Shown here: positions 12,801-24,800 of the stretch, in pieces
Layout of the letters: each line of letters starts with the position of its first letter
How positions within the stretch are numbered: position 1 is the first letter of the stretch
NCBI RefSeq assembly: GCF_963676685.1
Contig: NC_092349.1
Location: forward strand, 83,340,604-83,404,603
DNA from: Mytilus edulis
Taxonomy: Eukaryota; Mollusca; Bivalvia; Mytilida; Mytilidae
Reading direction: 5' to 3'
DNA length: 64,000 nucleotides
Notes under the pieces: model-generated
The model's database searches: none
What the model was told of the DNA's origin: nothing
Seen by the model: the letters and a program-made list of their open reading frames with translations, nothing else
Made by a program: the position numbers and the translations under genes

Positions 12801-15800
12801 CGTTTCTATTTAGAATACTTCTTTGAAGTTTGAATATCAAGGTTTAAGAACATCCTCATTTTATCTTATCAATCATATGTTATCAATTTTACATTTCAGT
12901 CCTGTTTAACCGTATTTAAATCCATGTCAACAATAGAAAAGACAGTAGAACGATGTAAAATAAAACTGAATATGGATGAATCCAGACTTGTGTTTCAGCT
13001 ACATTGTAAACATGGTTTGTACTTACTCAACACAATAAAGCCTAAAATAAAATATTGTTTTTTTCTCCAATTCTAACCAACCCTGCAAAAACGGCCCGAC
13101 TCATAAAATTTTATTGTCAAAACTAAGTCAAATATTATTTTATTCATTTTTGATTTTCAGGCTTGCTGCATTGACCAATATTGTCCAAGCTTTTTGGATG
13201 AAATAAAATAATTTCCCTAACTACCTACCCACACCTGGCTTGGCAGCGTTTATAAGGCAAATGTTATTTCACACAGACTTTGTTTGTATTCCAACAATGT
13301 TTCTGATTTTGGAACTACTCTGCAGGTTTTATTTGTATTATGATTATTTTCAGTAATTGTTTTTTGATAAAACCTTGATCTAATTTGTAGGTATTGTGAA
13401 GACACACAATCTTGCTTTTATAGAATGTGAAACATTACAGGCTGTTTTCTCTAAAGACATGAGTCCAAATCAACTTACAGCACAAGCTAAGTATGTTTGA
13501 TTAGTCAATAGCATGAAAAAAAGATAGAAATATAAAAAAAATCACAAAGCACCACACAGAAACAAAGAAACAATGGAAATATTTTATGATTTGTGATGCT
13601 GAGTTGTCTTCCTGTTTTTAAAAAGAAATTCAAAATGTTTCATTTCATGTTTATATTTTATGACTAAACAAGACAGAAATACTTTTTATATCTTGAGAAA
13701 ATTAAAAAAAACAACATAATCTTTGGTAAAATTCAAATGTTTTGTTTACGATATAACAAAAAAGTTTTTGTTTATCAAAGTTGTAATTTTCATTGATATA
13801 AAAAGAGAGTCCGTCAAAAAACAAAAGAATTATGTCATCAAATTTTAATTTATAAAATGCAAAGAAATGTAAAAAAAAATGTTCACTGGCACAACAGTTG
13901 ATTGGAGGTACCCTACTGAAAATTTAATTGGGATTTCCAGTGGAAGTTCCAGTGGAAATCCACTGCAATTTCCACTGGATTCACATTGGGAAATTTGGTC
14001 GGGATTTTCTTTGGACTTTCTTAGGATTTCATTGGGATACCAATGGATTTCCACTAGAATCTCGGTGTAAAACCACAGCAGATTTCATTGGGATACCAAT
14101 GGATTTCCACTAGAATCTCGGTGTAAAACCACAGCAGATTTCATTGGGATACCAATGGATTTCCACTGGAATCTTGGTGTAAAACCACAGCAGATTCCAC
14201 TGTTTTTTCAGTGGAATCTGCTGTGGTTTTACACCGAGATTCCAGTGGAAATCCATTGGTATCCCAATGAAATCCTAAGAAAGTCCAAAGAAAATCCCGA
14301 CCAAATTTCATTAAAGTTCATGAACAAAAACACGCTTGTCCATTTGTAGTTCATGTCCTGTTCATGTTTAGTTCATGAATTTTTTATGAATGATTCATGA
14401 ATTTGTCCATGAACCATACCAGTTCATGAATCATTCATGAACACATGAACTACTGTGTTCATGAACTGTTCATCAGTAATTTAATTCATGAACATTGTTT
14501 GTCCACTTGAAGTTCATGAACTGTTCATCTAAAGTTCATGAAATTATTAAAAAGGATTTTCTTAAATTTCCATTTTTTATTTTTGTGTTATTATCATAAG
14601 TAAACTTCTCTTCCTGTCTGTAATTAAAATTGCTGTATCAGGACTTCCAACTAGACATGCTAAATAACATCTTGGTGAAGTTGTTCTGCTTGAAATTCTT
14701 CACAGTTGAACAGATCTTTTAATCAATAAATGCATCTGAGTTTCCCCCTGCAAAATCAAAAATCACACCACAAAGAATCAAAAGTCCTTGATATTTGTTT
14801 TAAATAAACACTCAAGATTAAACAGTTTCTAACAGGTATAATACAATGTAATAATTTAATTTGATAAATGTTGTTTTTATTAAAATATAAATACAATGAA
14901 TAGAGTATAAAGATTAATAACACGAATATTAATTCAGCCTTTTCATGACATTTCAAATAATGTACCCCCCTCCCTTTTCCCCCTTTTGATTTACCCACAC
15001 ACAATCATAAGAATGGCTGAAGCATGAATTATGTTAACCTTGAAATAAAATATATTGTACAAATCTATCAGTTATTCCTGAATGGAAATCATTAAACCAA
15101 CATTAAACCAACACTGTAAAATGTAAAGGCTACTTTCTAGTGTTCCATATTTATTATAATTATCAATAATTATTATAATGCTTCAACAAATAGTTATTCA
15201 GCAAAAAAAAATAATCAAAATATATATAATTTACTTATCTGATAACAAATCTGCTTTATTTGACAGCTATTTTACTTCACATCAACCATCTTCATTTGTA
15301 TTATTAGCGTCAAAAACACCATTTTGCTGACGTAATTATGACGTTTTTTCTATTCCCAGTCACTTGTAATCATTTATCTGCATTGCAATCTTTTGTCAAA
15401 GTCATTGAAGCGTTTTACAATAGGTAAACATATTTCATTAATGATGATAATTATTGACACCGGTCTGCAATGTTTGGGAATGAATGAATTGTCATTAATC
15501 TGTGCTTTTTTCCAAGTTCCTCTATGTGCCGTATGATGGTTAAGAAAGGCACATGTTTGAACTCGGAGAGACAATCAGAAATTACATCTTTAGAAGAAAG
15601 AAATTAAGTTTACCATTATCATGATTGTAAAAACGAAACTTGAGAAACATCTCCAGCTCAAAGTAAGTTACAAAACTTCAAAGTTAGTCCCAAATTTTGT
15701 ATGACTCTCAAAATGTAACACTCTTCTGGCGTAGAATGAAAAAAAGAAAAAGGATCTGAGCTAATTTCTGTTGTTAAATGAAAAGGAAATATTTTTTCAT

Positions 15801-18800
15801 GGACATAATTTTGCTTTATTACTTAAGGTTTATGTACCCTTCTGTAGCCATTTTTGTACGAACTTTTCAAACTTTAATTGTATCAAAACTACAGATATAA
15901 TGAATAATAGAGATAGGCCATTTTGTACATATTCCAAGGGGAAATGTTTTACTGTTCCATTGCATTTAATAGAAAAAGAGGACTTTGTGGCAAATAAATA
16001 AAGATTTTTATAGAAAATCCACAGCCTTTATCCTTGTACTCTCATATTTGGCAATTTGATGACTGATAGATATAGGATTATTGCATGCAGTGCTAGCATT
16101 GATTTCCTTAAAACAAGTTTATAAATGTAGTTATTGGTTAAATGGTTGGAATTTACAGGTTACTTAGAACTTTTTGTAAAAAATAAGCACTAGCACATCA
16201 TAGAAAATCAAGTGAGTAATTTATGTTTCAAATTTTATAACAAAAATCTCTGTATTAAAGGCTGTGGATTTTCTATAAAAATCTTGATTTATTTGCCACA
16301 AAGTCCTCTTTTTCTATCAAATGCAATGAAACAGTAAAAAATAATGCTTTGCATCAAGTTTCCCCTTGGAACATGTACTAAATGGCCTATCTCTATTATT
16401 TATTATATCTTTAGTTTTGATACAATTGAGGTTTGAAAAATTCGTACAAAAATGGCTACAGAAGGGTTCATAAACCTTAAGATTACACTACATTTGTAAA
16501 CACATCGTGTATCACATGTATTGAAGTAACAGGGGTGTGGAAATAATTGTTGTGAGCACTTGTCCCCGGGCAAGTGAAACCTAAAATTTTACTTGTCCGG
16601 AAAATAATTTACTTGCCCAATAAATATTGAAGTATTTCTTGTTAGCTAGCCTAATATATGATTCTTACTTAGCACTGTTGTGCATCACAAACAGACCAAA
16701 TGCATTTGTTTTTATGTGTAAAAAAATAGGAAAGTAGGAAATGGGTTAACATCAATAAGACAGAAACCTAACAGCAAACCAACCAATGAAATTACATGTA
16801 AAGGACAACTTTGCAGCAGTTTTTTGATAAAAAATTGTAGCCAGTAGGTAGTTTGTTACTACCAGGAACATTTGAATTTATAACCAGAATGATTTTTTTT
16901 TAGTTGCAATTATTTTGTGGAAATTCCACTAGAAAAATAAAATTATGATCATGCAGAAATTTACTTGTTCTTCCATTGGAATTTCATTGTTTCGAAATTT
17001 CATTGGAATTCTGTTGAGATTCCAGAAGATGCATATTTTTTACAGTGGAATTCCATTGTAATTCATGATTCCAATGAATGCCAGTGGAATTCCAATGGCA
17101 CCAGTGGAATTCCACTGAATTCCTCTGAAATCTCAATGGAATCCCAATTAAATTTTCAGTAGGGTAGAACATGTAGAAAGGGGCTTAAAGTTGGATAATG
17201 CAAAAACCAACAAAATTTAGTTTTACAGGTAAGTAGTAATATTGATAGTCTTTTGACATGAAATCTGTTGACATATGTAACCAATGTGTTTATTAATTCA
17301 TTTTTAGATTATTGTCAGATGCTGTTATGTTATAAATTTTTTTCAGGTTGTTGTCAGATGCTGTTGTAAATTTCCAGTCTAACCAAGAGGAGATAACTCT
17401 CATGATTTCTCCTGAAAAGATTTCATTAAAGAATTATGTGGATGATGAACCTGGTAAAGTACACTTTGATGGACTTTAAATGAAAGAAATCAGGGAAAAA
17501 ATAAATAGATAAAATATTTAATTGAACAAACATTTTTAGCTCACCTGGACCGAAGGGCCAAGTGAGCTTTTCTCATCACCTTGAGTCTGTTGTCGGTGTC
17601 GTCTGTCATCATTAACTTTTACAAAAATCTTCTCCTCTGAAATTACTGGGCTAAATTAAACCAAACTTGGCCACAATTATTATTGGGGTATCTAGTTTTA
17701 AAAAAAGTGTCCAGTGGCCGGGCCAACCAACTGAGACGGCCATCATAGGTAAAAATTGAACATATGGGGTAAAATGTAGATTTTGGCTCATATCTCTGAA
17801 ACCAAAGCATTTAGAGCAAATCTGACATAGGTAAAATTGTATATCAGGTCAAGATCTATCTGCCCTGGAATTTTCAGATGAATCAGAGAACCCGTTGTTG
17901 GGTTGCTGCCCCTAAATTGGTAATTTTAAGGATATTTTGCCGTTTTTGGTATGATTATAGATAGAGATAACTGTAAATAGCAATTATGTACAGTAAAGTA
18001 AGAGCTACAAATAAGTCAACATGACCAAAGTGGTTAATTGACCCCTTTAGGAGTTATTGTCCTTTATAGTAAATTTTTATCAATTTTCATAAATTTTGTA
18101 AAATTTTGTAATTTTTACAAAATATTTCCACTGTCACTTCTGTGCCAATTTATTTCATTATAGATAGAGATAATTGTAAGCAGCAAGATTGTTCAATAAA
18201 GTAAGATCTACAAACACATCACCAACACCAAAACACAATTTTGTCATGAATCCATCTGTGTCCTTTGTTTAATATGCACATAGACCAAGGTGAGCGACAC
18301 AGGCTCTTTAGAGCCTATAGTTTCTTTCTGTCTATGTATATAGTTATTGTCTTTTCTGTGACAAATGTAAAGTGTCTTTTTTAAAAAGGTCCACTTTTAA
18401 AATAATTGCTATATGCTGTATTGCTGAACAGAGGATAATTTTCATTTGCTTGTATTATAATTAATATAATTTGACCACTCCAATTATCTTCTCAATGAAG
18501 ACTAAGGAATAAGCTTAAAACATGATCAATATTATTTTCTTTCAGATCCAAATAAGGTTGTTCACACAGTGGTCCATTTAGCCCCAGAGGAGTTTGATAA
18601 TTGCCAAGTTGGAGTGGACACTGATATCACCTTCTGTTTAAAGGAACTCAGGGTAAGGTAGTACGAGCTATCAGCCTGTCCTAGAATCATAAATTATTTT
18701 AATTGCAGTGCACATTTATTAATGACTTTTGAAGAGGTAATTAAGTTCAATTCTACCTTATGTAATGATGCTGTATTTTTTGGTATAGAGTATGGTATTT

Positions 18801-21800
18801 TTCACAAATTTCTATATATTGAGATTTTCTTTTCTCTGGAAGTGAAGACATTTGGTAGGAAGTACCATAGCAGATGGGACATACCATGTCTAAAGATATC
18901 AGCTCGAAATTTGTTTACCTCTCAAAAGACCACTTTCGAGTTCATCCGTCACCAGAAAAAACTCATCAATTATACGCGCCTTTATGACGTCATTTACCAG
19001 ATAGAGGGGGTCGCCTGTATCCCTGCACTATTTACGTTCATCAAGCGTCTTAGGGATCGTCATTGTGCAGGATAAACTAGAAATAATGGTTGTTCTGTAG
19101 ATACTTAATGACAATTCCCTAATGACAGCAATGCTGATTGTCAATTTTGAGAATTCAATTTGCCGAATAATTCGTACAATATAGAATTATAGTTTTCCAA
19201 CCACTCGCTCAACATTGGAATGGATGTGACGACCCCCCCAAACTCACAAATGAGGTTCACTAAAACCAGAGTTTTTGACGGAAATGCATCGAACTCTAAA
19301 GTTGTCTATTAGTATTTTTGGCAAGTACCCCTTGTAAGCATGATATATTTGTAATATAATTAAATGGATCTGTTGTCTCATTGATGCATGTATAAGAAAT
19401 TTTTAGCTAAATTGTGTGCCCATCTACTCTCTGTTCGTATACCTCTTTTCTTTATTTCAGGCTATTCTAGGATTTGCCGAAGCATTGAGTATGCCCTTGA
19501 ATATCCATTTTGAAAGTGCAGGAAGGTAATAAACTGTAGAAAATGCTTCACAATCATAATATGATAACAAAAAAGAAATATAAACCACTTAGAAATTGCT
19601 CAGATCATAGAGCTTGTTTCCATATTTTTTCATAGTTTTAGTTAAGAACCTCAACAATGCCTGAGACAAAACATATCAGAGGTACAATAATAAACTTTGG
19701 TACTGTTAAAAATGTTTGGCAGATAAAAAGTCAGCACAATGGTTTGTCGTGTCAGAATTCCTTTTTATACTCCTGTCTAAGACGGGACGTATTATGGTAT
19801 ACCGTTGTCCGTCCATCCGTCGTCCACACTTGGACAATTACTAAAAAATGCTTCCACCAACTTTTATGAAACTTTGTTGTATTGTTTATATCTATTGACT
19901 TAAGCTCCCTTTCGATTTTTATAAATTTTGTTTGTTTCCATGTTGTGAAGCTTTATCCTTAAAAAAAGGTGGATTTTCCAGTTTTCAGACAATAACTCAA
20001 AAAGGCTTCCGTCAAATTCAATGAAACTTTGGTGAATTTTTTATATCTATTGACTTAAGCTCCCTTTCTATTTTTATAAATTTCAGATTTAACGTTTCTG
20101 TGTTAATAATTTTTATGCTTAAAAAAGGTGGTTTTTTTCAAGTTTTCAGACAATCATTCTGACATGAACACTTTCACAAAATTTTATAAAACTTTGGTGT
20201 ATTGTTTATTTCTGTTGACTAAAGCTACCTTTCAAAAATTAAAAGAAAATTAACAACTATAGGTCACTGTATGACCTTCAACAATGAGCAAAGCCCATAA
20301 TGCTATAAAAGACCCTGAAATGACAAATGTAAAACAATTCAAATGAGAAAAGTAACAGCCTAATTAAAATCATTTAAAGCATAAAGACAAGCTAAAAGGA
20401 CAACGGCTGTATAGTGCGCTTATAACAAAGCTCTTTATTAGTATGAACTTGTTTATCGGTAGAATATAAAAAGGGATGTGTAAAGATTATATAGTGCTAC
20501 TGTCACTGAACACTAAGGCAGACTGTTTATTAGCTCATTAATTTTACTTTTTATGCCCCACCTACGATAGTAGAGGGGCATTATGTTTTCTGGTCTGTGC
20601 GTCCGTCCGTCCGTTCGTTCGTCCGTTCGTCCGTCTGTCCCGCTTCAGGTTAAAGTTTTTGGTCGAGGTAGTTTTTGATGAAGTTGAAGTCCAATCGACT
20701 TCAAACTTGGTACACTTGTTCCCTATGATATGATCTTTCTAATTTTAATGCCAAATTAGAGATTTTACCCCAATTTTATGGTCCACTGAACATAGAAAAT
20801 GATAGTGCGAGTGGGGCATTCGTGTACTGAGGACACATTCTTGTTTGTAACTAAATTAGCATGTGTTGTTATTTTCAGACCTGTTGTATTTGGAATTAAC
20901 AGTGATACTGCATTTGAAGCTAATCTTGTGCTAGCTACTCTGGCTGATGCCCAGACACAGGCGAGTTCTTCCCAACAACAGTCGACATCTGTCAGAGCCA
21001 AACCAAGGTATATTTCAAAAATGTATTAAGCAGTTTAATACTGTAAGGGATTGCATTGCTATCTACTGTAAATAGAAACACATTATGATTGCATTCTTTA
21101 TCAGATTATCAAATTGTTTCCTTTGTTTACACAAGATAAAACTATAAATACAGGATTTTATTCCATGACAAAATATTCTGCACTATTAAAACATTAATAT
21201 GATATTTTATTTTTTAAAACACACACATCTACCCGACAAAAAAAACTATCACAACTAAATTATTTAAATTTCCTAAACACAAAATATTGCAATGATTATG
21301 ACACTTATTAAATGGCCATTTTGGTTTTTTTTGTGTTTTATTTCAATGTATTTTTCAGTCAGAAATCTAAAACAACAAATGGAATTCGAAGACAACAAAA
21401 GTCATCCGAAAAGGGAGATAACCAAAGCAGTCTTGTTGATAGAACAGATAGGTTAGTTCCCTTTGTTTCAGAAATTTATCTTTTTTTTTAAACTTTTTCA
21501 GTTAACACTCATTTAGATGATTTGAGTAACTGGGAAGGTCTGTAGATGCATTTGACATTTTTTTCTGAAAACAATTTACGTACTTGAAATTCAAACATGT
21601 AAACCAACTAATTATCACAAACCAATTATTTTTGCAACTTTTGCTAGTAGTAGTAGTATAACACAAATATAAATTGTCACAAATTTGTAAAACTTCTATC
21701 CTCTATATATGAATGCAATATTATACACAGCGACACACAAAAAAAGTTAATCACAAAATGTTTTGTAAAATTTTGAATGGAAATAGAACTAACCTAAGAT

Positions 21801-24800
21801 CGTCTGGAAATTTATAATGAAAAAATAGTGATTTGATATGAATGAACCAGTATGACTACTGATCAGAGTGTTTTCATTCAAAGTAAAATCAATTGATGAA
21901 ATGTTTTACCTCAGTGTATTTAGGCCATCCGACTTCAATATAACTAGGCCACATGGCTAAAATCATTATTTTGGTCCAGCATTCCCCACTCTTCTAATAT
22001 AAGGATACTAGAACACAACAGTGATATCGCGGGTCTGTGACTGAATTAAAGTATATAACTATGCATAAGCCTTATTTTAGTATTGGTATTGTCATCTGAT
22101 AAAGTCATGCCGATTATAAGATACACAGTTTTCTCTGCTTTCAAATCTGTTTGAACCCGTCGACCTGGAACTTATCAATTATTGGCAATACTAATTATGT
22201 GGAAAACAAAAGGGTCTTGAGTGGTGTAATTTTGAATCTACACCATCGTCCTATATTAGCTATATATAAAGTTGAATTCTTTGATTTATCATTTTTACCC
22301 CATGACAGCTGACAAATTGGACCTCGTTAATTTAGTATTATAGGTGTAAAAAATGAACTAGAATTACCTCAAAGTATTGAATATATATTTGAACTAAAGG
22401 CATTTTATGACATTTCCTAAATAAGATTGAAAATACATAAAACGGATAACAGAAAATACTAAAAATATCAGACAGTAATACAACAACATTTATCGCTAAC
22501 AACAGACATGGAGAATTATAGATTATCAGTGAGATGACCTATAATAATCTGTTTATTGCTATTTTACCTATGATGACATTGTTAATTTCTTTGTTAATTT
22601 CATTGTTAATGAAAGTGTGTACTTAGTTTCGAGGGATAATTTTTCATATCCCTTTACTGTTCTGAGAATGGAAATTCTAAATCAGTAAGACCAAAGGAAA
22701 ACTTTATAAAATACGATTAAATAGATGTATACAGACAAACAACAACAATCAGGTTGTAGATACTTAATTTAGTCTAAACACTATAAGCTGTAGAATTAAC
22801 ACCAATTTTATCTACACACAAATCTCCCCTTTGTCTATGTTGGTCATAGAATGACTTGAGAGATGATTTTTGATATTTAAGAAATAGAAATAACATCTAG
22901 AGTTATAAATCATATTACAAGATTAGACTAGAAAAGTGAAGTTTGAGAAAAAAAATTGTCCACAAATATGTCTTCTCATGATTCACACATGTTTAAGTAT
23001 TACGCAGGAAGTAGTTGATAGCATGTTTACATTAAATATAACATAGAATGACAAAGTAATTTGTACTTATCATACAGTATCCACTATCTAAGGAAAATAA
23101 ACAGGAACTCTCACTTCTATATAACCTTGGACCTAAGTATTGACGATGTTTGTCTTGTTTATTCTTTTATTAAGTGGAAGTAGATCATATAGTCTGTTTA
23201 GTGATATTTCCTGTTTCAAATTATTGATCAATAACACCTCTAAGTGTTGCCACTTAACATATTTCTATAATCTTATTTTACATGTATCCTGTATAACCAA
23301 TAGACAATATAACTTATCAATTGCTTTATTTTACGTATGTTGCCTTGTTGGTCATGCATCCTGACTTTTAAAGTGTCACATGGGTCATTATGAAAAAATA
23401 GACTTAAATATTCCAAATTTATAAAGTTTCCAAAAATTTTGCTTTTATATATTTTTGTCTTAATAATTCTGACTGGATGTTCTTCTGTCTGTACCACTCT
23501 GCTCAGCTCTTTAGAATAAAATTGCATATCACAGCTTTTTGACATCAAATACATTGACCTGGACATATAACCAAAATTATAATATCAGGCCAGACATGTG
23601 ATATGTTTTTTCTCAGTTGAGAATGACATCATGAGCCTATGTTTTTGGTGTAACCTAGTAAAACAGTGATTAACAGAAGATCAATGAATTTTCAAACTAT
23701 AGATTTTTCTTAGCTACAGCTCATCTGTAGGCTACTACCTTTAGACGAGATTGTAGCTGAAAAACACCCTCTCTTTTGGAAAACCATTGATAATCTATAA
23801 CAATGTTACAAAACTATTTTAGCCATATTTGGGCAAATTTTTATGTTCCTGTGTTAGGGTTATGGGAGGTGGATTTTGAAAATGAATATTTTACTTTCAA
23901 TGGTAAGAACTGAAATAAATATCCCTGCCCAAAACAGGATGAAAATGAAAACAAACAAAATGCAATAAACAAATGTATACAAATGTGAGAGAAACATTCT
24001 TGCTGCAAGTCCATTCACAAAAAATAAGGGTTGATTCATAACAGTCCATTCTCTTTATTTCTTTTTTAATTACAGAGCAGATAAAAGTGAGAGACTTGCA
24101 GCAGCATACGATGCTATGATGGACGATGATTTTGATGATGAAATGGCAATATCTGATATGCCTACTTTTCATAATGGTGCTAAAAATATTCATGATGAAA
24201 GTAATTTACCTTCAAATAATGGTGATGCAAGATTACATAATTTGACTTCAGACTCTGTTACAAACATGAATAGTGGGAAAAACACTCTGTCAAACAGAGA
24301 AGAAAATATGTTACCCGAAGAAAGTGTCATTACGGGAAAACGTACATTATTTAATCCCGACAGAAATAAAGTTGACTTTGGAAAAAGATCTCCTCAACCC
24401 TCAACCTCTCGTAGTGGTGGATGGTTAAATAAATCAACACATATGGTTGGTCCTGAGGATGAAACACAACAGTCACAGAGCCCTGTTGTTCCAAATCAGT
24501 CAAAGGTAATATATATAAGACGTAGAGTAATTCATTATAAAGTAGTTTCTTGGGTGATCAGTGTTATGTCTGCTGTTATTTATATTGAAATTTAGTAATA
24601 TGGTTTTCTTTCTTAATGGAATCCTGATCAAACATGATATTTTGATTAAGTCAAGGCATAACAGGAGTGATTGTAATGATAGTTTCTTACCAAGAATAAC
24701 TCCCTTCACAAATAAAAAAGTCAATGTGTTATAAAACCAGCTACAAAGCAGGCGCGGATCAAGAGGGGGGTTCCGGGGGTTGGAACCCCCCCTTTTTTTT

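Larger units (their letters stand above)
13911..17164. mobile_element. 3.25-kb element with perfect 25-bp TIRs
   Basis: Both ends read CCCTACTGAAAATTTAATTG plus GGATT inward (25 bp identical, inverted) and are flanked by TA. Just inside, both ends carry iterated TTCCA(C/G)TGGAA-like palindromic motifs. No second terminus is found near either end, so one large element with internal cargo is the simplest reading. It occupies most of RAD9 intron 5. Confidence 0.7.

Noticed and set aside
18722-19075. 117-aa plus-strand ORF in RAD9 intron 7
   Set aside because: It lies between well-joined RAD9 exons, shows no domain, and I suspect it is a dispersed repeat. No coding support.
20600-20645. GTCC microsatellite as a CRISPR-like array
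   Set aside because: It is a simple 4-bp microsatellite inside a mobile element, with no spacer structure, in a eukaryotic genome.
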